The translations under genes were made by a program, and so were the position numbers. Positions 36,401 to 51,400 of a DNA stretch of 64,000 bases are shown one piece after another. Numbering within the stretch: the first letter of the stretch is position 1; the number at the start of each line of letters is the position of its first letter. Below the pieces are notes generated by a model. It saw nothing but the letters and a program-made list of their open reading frames with translations. It did not search any database and had not been told where the DNA came from. The stretch is from positions 190,869-254,868 of the forward strand of contig NMRA01000036.1 in NCBI GenBank assembly GCA_002633005.1, given 5' to 3'. The DNA is from Phoronis australis. Taxonomy: Eukaryota; Phoronida; Phoronidae.

Positions 36401-39400
36401 CATTTTAGAATTGATTTTGGATGATTGTAGACCACTTGGACCATTTTACTTTTCAAATGAATTTTACGTGTCAACGATCCCGTTGATTGATGTATCCACA
36501 CCAACAGCGGTGATGGGACATAAACCCAGTGTAACAACCTTTAGGAGAGAGGTCACTTTGCAAAAGTAATCTCAGAAAAAAACTAACGGAGAAACTTATT
36601 TCGTGATTGGAGGCCACTTTTATAGTCTTCACTTTGGACAGTACTGTAACTTACTAGGCAGGAATGGATACGACGTAGAAACATGATAGGAATAATTTAG
36701 GAAAATTACTGCTTGCATTTTCCACTGTTTTGAAGCTTCATTCTTATGCAGCTTATTTGTAGAGGTTTATTTCCACAAACAGGCACGTGTTTTCATCTGA
36801 AACTCAATCCTTCTCTTCGTAACAGATACCAAGAACTACTTTATGCTAGACAACACCATACCCTCCACTAAGAGCACTGGAGCATACCAAGCCACCCTCA
36901 GGGTGCGAGTACCAATTGACAAGGAACAATTGCTTGGAAATTATCCACTCAAAGTAGAGGTGAAGAGCACATTTTACTTTAAATATTCTACACCAGTGAA
37001 TGTTATGGATAATCAGTCCTAGAAATGTGAACAGTTCAACTCAAGCTCTGAAGTGCTTAAATTGTGAACAGTTTAACTCAAGCTCTGAAGTGGTTAAATT
37101 CAAAACAAACTCGAGAATTGTTTGATGTGCTTCTGAGTTAAAAGTAAGGTAAACATTATTCCTCTACTTATGGGTGCGTTTGGGGGAGTTCAGGTTCAAA
37201 ATCTGTAACTCCCTGAGTAGTTAAGGCCTATTATACAACCTTTTATGTAAGATATTAGATCAATAGTAGAATTTCTTTTAATTTTGACACGGGGATCTGA
37301 CTGGCAGTTGCTGTTATCTCCTGGTAATTACCTGACTGTTACCCCACATTACCACTGAATTGTGGAAATAAAATCAAATAATTTTGGACATACGAAATGA
37401 ATTAATTGTGCGACGAAGTGAAGAATTGCTTCGATTCTGCTACAGGCAGTTGAAATTGACGACAAAGGTAACGAAGATCGCAACGCGGTGACCACTGGCG
37501 ATGTCAGTGTAAACGTCCAGGATGTCAACGACAACAAGCCTAAGTTTGCCAACCAGTCTTACACTGCCACTGTTCCCGAGGAGCTACCTATGGATTCATC
37601 ACTTCCATTCTTGGCTATTGAAGTCAGGGACTTAGATTCTGTAAGTATCCTAAAGTAACACCTTTCAATTTATTGATTTTGTTAAAAATGCTCTGTGCAG
37701 TCAAACTGTTGGCATACTATCCATGTGTAAATGTATGATGCAGACAAAAGTTCTTGTAAATAAATCAAGTAGATGCTGGAATGCCGTGCAGTTACCGATG
37801 GATAAGAATAGAAAATAGTAATGATAATAAAAATGAAACGACAAATGTCGTTACTAAAATATATTAAAATATTCGCCACATTTCGAGCTATGCGCCCTTT
37901 GTCAAGGGTGTGATGCAGACTGCCAAATAGATGGATATAAATAAAATCGCAAAGGTGACTGCGTGGTGATATACAATAGGCGGTTATTTATTGTTCAATA
38001 AAATAACTTTAGTACCGACGTTTGTCATTTTGTTTTTACTATTTTTAAAAATTCTTGTGAATGCATATGGTATTGAAAATGTAAATAGTAAAATCGGCGA
38101 TAAACCCCAAGAAACTGAATTTTTGATTTAGATCACTGCTGGTGTAAAATTGGTCTCAACTTGTTCTTTGTGCAGATGAGAACTGATTTTGGTCTTGCAG
38201 AGAACTTACTGTTCGTTTTTGCTCGAGATAATGCTTGGCTAATCAAACAGCATGCCGTGACATAGTCAACTGTTGGAGCCTTGTCTCAAGCAATAAATAA
38301 ACTGTCAGTTTTTCTAAGCCCAGAAATCCACATGATTTAATTAAGGAACAATTTGAGACGAATTTCACTGATGGTAAGTGATCCTAATGAAAAGTTTGCT
38401 TTAATGACGGAAGGCAGGTTGTTAGCTACTGTAAGAGAATGTTAAAATCCATTAACGATGATGAAAACTGAATATAAAACCTAACATGACAAACATTTAC
38501 ATAATTACAATAAATACGCATTTTTCGAGTATTGCTCTGACAGACTGTAGGACAAGGATTACGTAGTATGTTACACTCGTTTAGTTAGGGCAAGGCTCGA
38601 AACATTTGATTTTTATTTGTATTGGAACATTCATCTTGTTATATTTTATACACTTTGTGACAAACTTTGCTCAACTGTAGTTTAGTATGCTTGGTGTGAT
38701 TTAAAGAAAATTAGAGTAATGTTCAATTTATATCGAAATAAAACTGTGACTAGGAACCCATTGTTATAGCTATTCCATTGCTGCACAAAATGCCATTTGG
38801 ACGAGTGCTGTGGTTGATGCATAAAAAGTAATGAAGACCTGATTACTTGCAATTTTTGTTTCGTTTTGTTTTTGTTTCTTTGAGTTTTTCTACAACCCAT
38901 ACGAAAAAGAAAGTGAGAATCTCACTGGATTCCAGTTAGATTCCAGTTAGATTCTCACTAAATCACCAATTATAGTTAGAAATGCCAGTGAGAGCCCAGT
39001 GGGAATTGAACAACAGGGGCAGTCAGTGAGAATGAGTGAGAAAATGTTATGTAACAGTGAGAATCCAGTGAGAATTTTGGTCTTAGAAAAATTCTGAGTG
39101 AGAATCAGTGAGAATTTCAGACTTAGGAAAAATCTGAGTGAGAATTGAGTGAGAATTTGGACTTGCCAAAATTGGAGTGAGAATTCAGTGAGAATCTAAG
39201 ATAAACAAACACCCTGATTGGCTGTAACTGTAGAAATTTCAGTTGAACCAGATTTCTGAATTCAAACTAAAATGGCGTCAGGAATGAGCAGTTGGAGAAA
39301 TAGCTTGAAGATTGTTGATGTTTTTCTCACAAATATTCTGAAATTACTGAACAGTTTGTCTGCAAGTCAACCACAGGTGATCCTGGACTGATTTTGCGTG

Positions 39401-42400
39401 TTAATAAGCTTAAGGTTAGTACATTTCATACATGTAGTAGAGTGCATGAAGCACCAGTATTAGGCTGATGTCTTCATTCTGTGCATGTTGACAGCTGAGT
39501 TTTCAGTATTTTGCTGATTCACCAAAGGCATTATAGTTATTATTTTATGTCTGCTATATTTCACAATTAGCAATTATTAAATTGTATCCTTAGTCAAAGT
39601 TCAAGATAAACTCACAAAAATAAGCAGTGTTTTGGTTACCAAAAAGGTTTGATCTCGATTCTATTCAGTCAGTGGCTGAAAAGGCACACACAAAATTTTC
39701 TAAGTTCAAAATTCTCACCCAGTGAGATTTTCAGTGAGAATTTCATTAACACAAATTCTCACTAATTTGCATAGCATTCCTATTGAGTGAGAATTTCAGT
39801 AAGACAAATTCTCACTGAGTGGGAATGCTATGCAAATTAGTTAGATTCTCACTGAATTCTAACTGGAATATCACTGTATTCTCACTAGAGTGAGAATTTT
39901 TTTCTCACTAATTTAAATGGCATCTTAATTAGTTAGATTCTCACTGGAATCTAACTGGAATCCAGTGAGATTCTCACTGGCTTTCGGGATTAGAATTTCC
40001 TGAAGCTTTTTCATAAGGCAAGTCATTTGAAAAAGGTGAAATTGTTGGTATTCTTTCCTTCAATCAACTTATAAAACCACTAAATCTTTTCAGAGTACAT
40101 ATGACAACTTTGAAGTGGGAATATCGTCACAGACTTACCCAGGAGCCTTTGCACTGACTGCAACTGAGATAAGTGACATTGGCATTGTCTCCCTTCAAGT
40201 TAAGAAGCCCCAATACATGGATTATGAAGTCCCCCAATACAGGCATCAAGTTCTCAAGGTAATTAACTATTAGGGAACATGGCCACTGAAGAAAACATTT
40301 TGTTTAAAAAAAAATGGTTATTTTTCTGCAAATGGGTTCATGAATAGAAATATGAAACAGTTGTTTGAAACGGCATGTCTTGGCATCTAATGTAATGGGT
40401 ATATTTAATGAGCTCTTGAGTTAGATGTAAAATTAGTTGCTTTACATATTTCTCGTCTTTGGTCATGATTCATCTTATTGTATGACACAAACCTGTTACA
40501 TATTTTAAAGTCTTTTGAATGACTGTCACATGAGAATCTTAGTTCCTGACCCTTAGTGTAATGGGCCCGGCCTTGTGGCCTAAACATGCCTGATGTACTG
40601 CAAAAGACATCAGGCCACGTGCACTCTTTTTTACCTTAAGATAAGAAACAGTCAGCACTACATTGCCCTGTTTGTGTGGAACAGTATCCATGTTTTACTG
40701 ATGGAGCCGTGAAATTACTCTTTTTGTATGTGCATTGATTTTCTTAGTGTGATTGTAATTGATGTTTGGCTTCTCAAAAATTAAGGTTTTAAAAATCCAT
40801 GCTAGGCTATAATGCTTGCCGCCTGATTTTTAAATTTCTCATTTACGGTGAACCTCCAGATTCATAATTTTCTGTCACATGATATTTGAATTCAGTTACT
40901 GCGTGCTCTAATGATCACTTATTGCATGGCCATGAATCACTTCCTTTTTGCCAAATCCTTTTAACTGCAGGTTAGACTTCTCAGATCATTCTTAGTGCCC
41001 AGACCCCACAAAATAGTCACTGTACATTAGTTTGACTACTCATTTGGACCAATCAAGGCACTATTCTGTTATCTCTACTAGTAAAGATCACTCACCACAT
41101 CCACAGCTGGCAGGCCAGTGTTTTTATGAGACTCGGCACTGAATTATTCTCCATTCTTGTGTGGCATGGCTTACTTTTCACTCTTATCCTGAGTGAGATA
41201 CGTACGATGTTATGACAGTCTTTTTGGTGCTACAGTTGTATGCCAGAGAGAAAGGCACCACCGAGAGATGGGAGACGTCAGCCACAGTCACTGTTAACTT
41301 GATGGACATCAATGACAATGCACCTAAGTTTGACCAAGACCCCTACCGTTTTTCGGTGGCAGAGGATCGCAATGTTGGAGACCTCATCATAACTATACGC
41401 GTAAGTCACAAGATACGATATTCATGGAGTTTATAATTTTTACCTGGAAATTTAAGCCTCAGTTTGCACTGGGTTGTAGTGTTGGAACCTATATATTAGG
41501 AAATATTTTGTGAAGTCCAATGTGTCACAGTTTGTTAACTATGGTGACTGAAGAAGAAACTAACTAATTTAAAGTTCCTCAGACCAGCTTTAGATAAGTA
41601 CAAGGAGATGCAATTACTTACCCAACAGTACTGGTAAGCATTAGGTCACATTTAGATAATTAGGTTACCCAATCTAGATAGCTCACTGTTACGGTCTGGG
41701 TAGTGTCATCAACTGTTCCTTTCATCGCGTTGCAGCGAAATGTATAGATTACAAAACTGCGCTGAAATGAAGTTTTATATGCATGAAACTGTCTTTTAGT
41801 GAGAACGATGCATGCATAAGCCCCAAAAATTACAGGATGAAATATTCCACTTCCCTGTCCTGACGTGCAACATTACACAATTTTGTAGTGACAGGCCACC
41901 GCTGAGAAGCCAGTGCGTACACCTTCTCGAGACCGTCATAATCACTATGCAAAATCTTACGAGCTCGACGCATGATAGGCTGTTTCATGCACACTTACGA
42001 TAATGGCATTAGGAGTGCCTTACAAATCAGGACAGTCGTTTGTTTTGCTCAGATCAACTAGCGTTTATAAATTGGTGATTAAAACGTGTCCAGTGCATAA
42101 GTCTGTAAAGTATGTAAGATTTCATCAATGCAATTTTGCATTATGATAAATGAACAAGATAAACTTCTTGAGGGCTATACTAATTGCCCATCGTTCTCTA
42201 TCATGTCCAATGTTTATTTCTGTCTCCAGGCAACAGACCAGGACAGTGGTGTTTTTGGGGAAATCACCTACTCCCTCTTCAAATCTGTTGAACAACTGTA
42301 AGTAAACAGTTTTAGAATTGTTTGGCCATCTCAAGGCAAAAGTAGGTTAATGTCTTTGTTTGCTCTGACAAATTTTGTAATTTTAAACAATTTCCTTTTC

Positions 42401-45400
42401 CATTAGTGATCATAGAAAACATTTTGACATGAGAAGTCTGCTGTGAGATTGGGCTGTCTATTCCACAACTGCAAGACACTCATGAGAAACTTGCTCAAGA
42501 AATGTTTGCTTCTTTAATGGAAATCTGACCCATCTATACTAGTAAAGTCTTACTCGTGAAGCACATACTCACCTTTTGCTGGTGGGAGTAAAGGTCTTGA
42601 GTTAAATGTCATTTTGTTCAAAAAACATTACCCAATGGGGGAAGGCCTGGCCTAATGTTTTCGTTAGCTACTTAAATCTGCTTCTTCTAACTAATGACTT
42701 AGCTGCAGCATGCAGTTTTGAGTTAGGTTTTACTCACCAGAAATACTAACCCAAGACATAGTTCAGTTGTGGCAAACTGGAACCTACTTCTCTTATTTCG
42801 GATGCCAAATAATTTCTTCCATCAAACGCTATGTCAATGCAAAACAAGATTTACCATGGAAATATGGTACGTCGGTCACAGTTTTGTTCCAACAGAAAAG
42901 TCACCCAAGGGATGCATAGTATGCTGGATCTGAGTTTTGTTTTGTTTGCTACAGGTTCAGCATTAACAGCAAGACTGGTGAGATCCGTTTGAAAAACAAA
43001 ATTGATTACGAAAGCATTAAGGAGCTGCAGATGGCTGCTGTGGCAACTGACGGAGGTGGTAAGAGCACCACCGTTGGCTTGAATATCACCATATTGAATA
43101 CCAATGACCAGGACCCTGTGTTTGACCGGGATAACTACCAAACAACGATTGACGAGTCAACGACTGCACTCATCCCCAATGTGACCGTGCACGTAAGTCT
43201 GAGATGAACGGAAAGCTTAACGATGCAAGTTTTCAAAATGATACGACTGCACTTGAAAAATTTGATGTATTTTAAAACTGAGCCTGATCGTTGCTATTCC
43301 TCAAAGATTTCTTGATTTCATTCACATGCCAACTTTATCAAGTTTATGTCATGAAGGTGGAGTCAGTTATCACTCTGAGCATGGAATTCCTCTCTGAATT
43401 TTGGACCTGGTTGGCTCAAGTTACACACTAACCATGTAGGCCTGACTGTATTGAAACACTGTTTTATACCTATTAATATGCGCCTACATATTTATATGTT
43501 AGTATAGATTGCCATCATTTCTATCCAGCATCCTGCGTCCAGCATCAGTTGCTGTATCTCGTAAACCATTTGCTAGAGCTTCATGAGATTTGGCTCATAT
43601 GTTAATTCTCATGAAGCTGACAACAGATGATGATGAGTTTCTGACCAATCCAATTACCATTGTACCCTCTAGTACTAATTTTACTTTTTATGTTTGCCTC
43701 TATGTCTTTGGAATTCTTTGATAGATTTTTTCCTGAAATTTGGCATTTTTGAACAGATTTGACATATTCTGTGCAACATGGTGGCCATTTAAAGACATTT
43801 GGAGGTTTTTTGCGTAAGGACCATTATGAAAATTAGCAGTTGTGTTGTTGATGGGAAGAACGTAGCTGACATCGATTCTTGAATGAGTTCCACAACTCTA
43901 GTGATCCCTAGTGGCAATTTTGTTATTTGTTTCTTGTCCAATTTTCAAAATTCAAAAGCCTAACGTCGTGTATTTTCAAGAACTACTCAAAAATGCTTTT
44001 TTGAAATCGTTCGAAGGGAAAATTCATTGACAATAAACAATGCTATTGTCACCCCCAGTGTGTTTATGATGGGTCTGATTATTGTGAGAATTGAAATCAT
44101 CAACAGCCTGCGGCATCCACAAACGGTATAATTGCCTACAGCTCCATGATTTCTTTTGAAGATTGCCAGCAAATTTCAAGGCAAGCAAACCGCTTGAATT
44201 GCCCACAATCTTGATGGAGTGGTGATGGTGTCGGCATATAATTTTTTCTGTATACTACTTGTTACTTTCCTTGCTTTTTTCCCTATAGGCTGTAGACCCT
44301 GACGGCCACTCAGTGACCTACTCGATTAGTCCAACTTCAGATCCTGGCCCATTCCAAGTGGATCCCACCACTGGCGTCGTGAGAGTGACAAGACCTGTTA
44401 AGTATACAGAGACACCTAAGGGAACAGATGGGAAACCGTCAGGCTCGTGAGTAACGCAATGTTGAATATCAGAAATTCTTGTAGAAAGTAAAATATAAAT
44501 TCTTTTTCATCTATAGGGATTATTTGCTGATTACATCATTCTGTTCACGTCTTTTTATAATTCATACTGTATTTTCACCTTTCCTCTCCTACCCAATTCA
44601 TCACCTAATTGGTCAGTTCTCTTTGAAACATAGTGTCTCTTCACTGTCTAGTTATCTACTGTATCAGGCATGCGCCTGTTTGGTTTTCTATTTTATTGAT
44701 ACCCATCCTACAGTAACTAAGAATTATCTTAACATTCATCACAGTAAAACTGATGAAAGTAGATTCTGCTAAAATGAGTAAAAACATGTTGGGTGTTATT
44801 TAAAGCACTGTTGTCGAATACAGTTTATGTCTACTGGTTGTGGCAGATCAATAGCCATGTTTAAAGTAGGATATGTAGTGAATGTAATGTAGTAGCAATT
44901 CTTTCACTTTGTCCCAGTAGGTGACCTGTTAGACAAGTGTATCTTTTATTTCCTCTGTGCTGTTGATTGGTTTTAAAGGCTGCACCAATTTGGAATGCTA
45001 AATAACATGCGATTTTGTTTTAGGTTCCGTGTAGTGGTGGTTGCAACTGATAGTGGCGTTCCGTCTGATACTGGCACAGCAACGGTCACGATCCGTGTGA
45101 TAGATGAGAATGACAACGCCCCCTACTTTGTGAATGACCCATACTCAGGCACTGTCAATGAAATGGACCCTCCAGGTACTAAATAAATGAGTGCTGGATA
45201 AAGTTGAGTAATAAGTAGTTGAAAAGTGATGAACCAGCAAAAACCGAGATGCAACTTATCTGAATGGAGTATGTGCCAAGTAAATATTTTTTTAACTTTT
45301 CTACCAAATTAACTGCCATAACTGCAAAAAAAATTAAAAATCAGCAACAATTTTTATGATAGCAGTATAGTACATGTTGTGCTAATGATGAAGTAAAATT

Positions 45401-48400
45401 TTTGTGATTTATGTTAGTTGACAAATATGAATATTTGAAATACATCTCTGTTGTATTGTGTGCTAATTGAAGAACGTGTTACCTAAATTGCAGTGGAGAA
45501 TGCTGACGTTTTCAATTATTGGTAAAAATGTTATGCAAGAAAATGCTGATGATACTCGCTTTCCTTCGATTTTCCAAATCCCACAATTTTACTTTCATTA
45601 CTTTTCTGAATATCCCATCAAAACTTTGTGTTCATCTGTACAATCGTCAGTCAAGCTTGAAATGAAAACTTTTCTTGCATCCCTCAACTTCTACTTATTT
45701 CTTAAGTGCCTTCAAGTGACACACTTCAACACAACATCAGGGTATATCTGATTCTTAGTGTAGTTCAATTTCAGGCTTAGAGTTGCATACTGAAAAAGAA
45801 GTTAAGTGAAACCAGCACAGGACTCACAACATGTTCTGAGTAACCAAATATGAATCGTTGAATTCTGTTTCAATGGCAGAGAATCACTTTGAATTAATGC
45901 AATTTAGTATGACTTTTGTATTCCAAGCCTCTTTAATGTGCATAATCCCAGATTTTACTTCAATGCCCCACATTTCCAGTCCTGAGAGGAAACTTGGCAC
46001 ATAATTTGTTCAACTGTATTTCGACTCTGCTCGTAAAATGGATTCTGAAATGTTTTCTCTTTCTTAGGAACCATTGTGGTCAATGTTTCGGCAGTCGATA
46101 TTGACGCTGGCACCAATGGCAAGATTTATTACGAGTTTGTTAGTGGTAGTCGTGACGATTTCACCATAGACGGTCAGACAGGCAGGGTTACTGTGGCTGA
46201 AGGAAACTTGATTGACTTCGACAAGAACAATTTTTACAGGATTACAGTAAGTCAAAGTAGTAACTCATTCAATGAAGGCCTGCATAACCTTAACTCCAAG
46301 TTTTGTTCGTTATTTTTTGCAATAAACAGATATCTCTATAATTTGTAAATAAACAAGAGGACAGAAAACTTGTCCTAAAATTGATCACTAAAAATAATTT
46401 TGACGTTCATCAATGCTTTTACTCATAGATGGATGTCAAAGATTATTGATGGCTTTTCTAGAGCAGTTGTGAATCATTGCATAGCTTTTCATCTCTTTTG
46501 TTGGGTTTTCCATAAGCTCACTGTGTATAACTTGAGTTTACATACCTTTAAACTTTCTGCACTTGCAGTTGACTGCAGCTTGGACTATGATGTATGTAAT
46601 TGACACGCAATAACATCTAGATTAGTTATTTACAGACATTGGTTGTTATAATGGCAACTCTGCCTGTGTAGAAAAGGTTGTTAAATGTCTTACAGATAGA
46701 TGGTGCCATATGACATTGTTGCCTTTCGAATAAATCACTTCCTGTCTTTGACTTTCTAAAACTGCTCTGAGGTGGTGGCGTGTTACTATTATTAAAATCT
46801 CTTGGTCTATTTACACCGACCTCTTGTCTATTTACACTGTCAGTGACAGTCGGTGTAAATAGACCAAGAGATTTTAATAATAGTAATTCCTGTCTAGCAA
46901 TTAATGAATTTAAACTTGAAGATCTGCTTTGCAGTCATGGCATTAATCCCACAACTCACTGCGTGTGAAAAGGTCAACAGCTTCTTGTACATTTGATTAT
47001 ACTCAGATTTTTATTGTTTCTTTCAGGTGAGAGCTGTGGATGGTGGGGCACCACAACGCAGTGCATCCTCAACGATCAGTGTCACCATCACCGACGGCAA
47101 CAATAAGAAGCCAGTTTTCCAATCACCTATCATACGCGAATACATTCCAGAAAGTGAGTACAAGAAATTGAGTGCAAAAGTGTTAAATTTCAAAATGTCG
47201 TGACCGCTCGTTTGCTTTTGGTTGATGTCTAGATATTTTTGTTGGGCTAAATTTTACAGGTGGTTACATATGTTTTGGAAATGCGCCATAATTGTAGACT
47301 GTGGCATACCCATTGGAAATTGATTTTTAAAGCAAAATGTTAAAGCTTGAATTGGGCATAGATTAAGAGTTAATTTCAACAGAAATCCTCAAAAGTGAAA
47401 TAATTTTGTGCATCAGTTGTCACTACTTCAAATGAAATTTCAATGTGAAACAGCTTTGTATATTGAGAAGTAACTACATGTTTCTAGATTAAAACTACTT
47501 TTGAATTGTTAGATAGTCTTAACATTATTTTGCGCATTTTTAAGCAACAAGACATGTCGAACAATTATTTCCAGATGTCAAAGTTGGCACCTCTGTGGCA
47601 AAAGTGAGTGCTACGGATGTGGACAAAGACTCGAGAGTACGCTACTCAATTCTCACAAAAACGATCACCGCTAGAAGTCCTGGGGGTGGAATTTTTGTTG
47701 ACACAATTATGTTTGATTACACGGTGAGTTTTAGCAGTTGGTAATGGCAGTGTCACAAAACCTGTTTGTACATGCTTGTCATTGCTCATGGAATATGTGG
47801 AAAACATGGAGAATGAATTTCCATGCCTAAAAATGATGACGGAAATGAGAAAAATTAAAAAAAATGTGGAACTTCATGAGATGAATATTTGTCAGTTCAC
47901 ACGTTGAGTTATTCTTGGCAACATAATAGTCATTGGCAAGTGTAAAAGTATTTCTTGGTTGGTATTAATAACTCACATGGAAAATAAAATTGTATCCTGT
48001 AAAAGCCATGGAAAATCAGAACACAATGTGATTGATGCCCTTTTAGTTTACACTGAACGAACCACTTACTGAATCACTAGCAGTATCCTCTCTGATTCTG
48101 CGGTATTCACCCACAATGTTGCATGTCAGCAGGGCACTCGTACTGCTGCCCTTGTAATCGCTATCCTGTATCAAAATTAGTTTATCATTCACCATTCTAA
48201 TTCCAATCAACAGTTTTCCCATTGCAAAGTGAAATTCAATACTGTATTGAAAGCTGAATGAGGCTCAATAAATTGCTCGTTACCATGTGCAACTCAGCTC
48301 AAATTTTGGGTGTTTGTCTTTTACAAAATAGGTCACAGGAAAGCTGATTTTGAGAAGTGGGAATTGGGTTCCCGTTGTTACAGTTGCAAGTTATCACAGG

Positions 48401-51400
48401 AGTAAGCTGGGAAACATATGCCCATGTAGACCAGATTTGTTCTGGATCATAGTGACAAATATTCCAGAACAACTTATTCCATGTGGTCTGTTTTATGTAT
48501 AACTGAAGCAAGAATGCACAGGAAGCAAACCTGACCCATTAGCACAAAATGTTGGTGCCTTGTTAAAACTGTGTACTGATTACCTTGTTAATCAAGGTTT
48601 TAGATTCAAAATGTCAACAATTTCACTGTGATTTGCAACTGCAAAATTGTTGATTTTAGTTTGAAAAGTATCATTAGTATCCTTTAATTCAACAGTTTAA
48701 CGGCCATTAGCCAATCACGGTCTACTCATGCATCATAATATTGAAGGTGCAAAACATGTTTTTGCCAAATGATGCATTTGTCGATTTGTTTGTTTTCTGA
48801 GACAGGGTGTAACACTCATCAGGCAAAGTGCAGTTACAATCTGATTAATTGGCTTTCATTTTTAGTTCATTTCTGTAAAATATGACACATACCTGTGTTA
48901 GGTTTGGCCTAATTGCATTGTAATTCAGTGCAAGTTAATTTTTTTTTTATTTTGTTATAGAATGCATTCGCAATGAACGGAGACACAGGGGTGATAACTA
49001 CTAAGTTGCTAATGGATCGTAACAGGGTCGAACAGATACAGTTCACAGTAGAAGCCAGGGATGTCAATGCACCCTCTACTGGCATAGTACAGACTGCTAC
49101 CCGTATGTTGTTCATAATGTGGAAGGGATGCGGTTTTTTGTTATACGCGAAACAACATTTTTGCCATTGGCATTTTTCTCATTTGTGCACTAATCGTGAT
49201 TTGAAGCTCTCCATCAAATGATTTTGCATTTATCAACATGTCATGAATCTTGAAATCAATCTGAATTTGTGAGTGAACAGTGGGGCAGAAGAATTGTTGG
49301 CTACTGGGTGGGGGGAGAATTGACTGCAACTGGGGGGAACACCACATCATTCGCAATCCACGAAACTCAAACAATCGCCGTCACGAATTGTGATCATCGT
49401 ATGATCTGCGATGCAACCTCCTTCACCCCCTCTATGTGCAATGAGTGCTAATTAGTCTCACGGTCAGACTCACCTATGGATATCGTGTCTAATCCTCATT
49501 CAGACATGAGTCTCGCAGAGTAAGGTGACTGTGCTCAGGCCGTTGGTGTCACCAGTTGCAGATGTGCTCTGTTTCAAATCCTGTTTACAATAATTGTATC
49601 GTTGCACTGTGTTTACATTGTATCGTTGCACTGTGTGTATTGGCGCCAGGTCATGACTGGATTGTAAACAGCTTCATAAATTATTGCTTTTTAACTTTAT
49701 GTAACACCCTCTAAGAGATACAAACTTTGGCTAACTTTGGAAAATCACATCATTTTTGAGATTTCATCTTGAATATTTAAAACAATGTGGTCAATTTATT
49801 GATACCATTGTTTTGGTATGAATATACCATAATTATATTTTACTACAAAGGCATGGTCATGTGACCTAATTATTAGCTCACTGGCGTAAAGTCATCATTC
49901 TAAATCTACAGGCTTTCTACTTCCACAAGGTGTCATTGCTTTGCTATGATTATATTTTCTGGAAGTAGAAAGACTGTAGATTTTGTTTTATGACTTTATA
50001 CCAATAAGTTATTGATTGGGTTACAAGACCATGCCTTTGTATTGAAATATTGCACATTCATTGTAAAACAATGATCAACACAGATGAAGTCTGTAACAAT
50101 AATCTTGAAGATGTTGCACTGATCGATCAGGTTCCACATATCAAGTGCTAATAAACCCACCTTCCATCACAAAAACAACTTTTGTGTTATACCACCTACT
50201 GTTAGGAAATTGATATCAAAATTTTCCTTAGTCATATGGGAGGCGATGGCTTGTTATTCCTTGAGGCCAGTCACTCTACAAGTTGGCTCGTCATTTTATG
50301 CACCGAGCATGGTAAAAAGTAATGAATTGTCAGTTCTGTGCAAACCCAGAAATAATTTAGGAAGAAGTTCATACCAATTATATAGCAGTATGTACGTCTA
50401 AAATTTTTAGCATTATCTATGTTGTGTAACTTAATATGTTGTACTGCATTTTAACCTGCATTCGTATTTAGTGGAATAGTTGTAGCCTAGCTTTTTTCTG
50501 CATGAAATTCTTTACAAGGTACTGTTTTTTTTTTAATCTACCATTCCAATAATTTTGTAAAAGTGTTCATTAGGAATGTGAGCTTTCAAATTATAACCTC
50601 ACAATGTCCTGTGTTCTTTCATCGACTGCGGCAAGTCTTCACCTCACATTAGCTATGACTGTAGTTGTCAATACTATATTTGCTTCATCTTTCAGAGACG
50701 GTCAGCATTATGATCTATGAAGTCAGCTCAGGGGGTGTAGTATTTACACATCCTTCGTGGTCAGTCAGTAACCCGGTAGTCAATCAGTATGTTCAAGAAG
50801 AACTCGTTCCCGGCACACCGGTAAGTTTCAAAGTAATGCTGTTGCCAGTTTGTTTCCTAGCAACTCTTTGGTTACAAAATTTGATGTACAGAGCTTGTAA
50901 AATATTTTTTCAAACTTTGAAGAAATTGCTTGTTGGGCAACGAAGCATTATGTTGTTTAGTTCTGGTTAACATTATTGTTTTGAAAGTTGTTTTAGTAAT
51001 GCGGTACTGAGCTTGACTCGAGCCATGATAACCTGCTAAGTCCCGCCCAAGCCTCCCCCTCCCTCCTCAGGAAGCACATCTGCTCTAAGTACGAAACTAA
51101 TTGAGATCAGTTTTTTTACTATGAGTGGTCTTACTAAAAAATAAGAGTTTGTCACAGTTTCAATATGTCACAGGGAAAAAGGCTGGCTCCATTCACCTCA
51201 GTCTGAGACAATATTTTAAATTCATACAAAATTTCCCCTGTCAGGCCCAAAATTCCCCTCCACTGATTAAGAAATTTCCGTTCAGTATAGAATGACTTTA
51301 AGTTAAAACAGCCCCAGTCCAATTGATGGCAACTGTGATTAGGGATTTTCCTCTCACCCACACAAATTTCCCTCTGAATACACAGGCATCTCTGCCCCTG

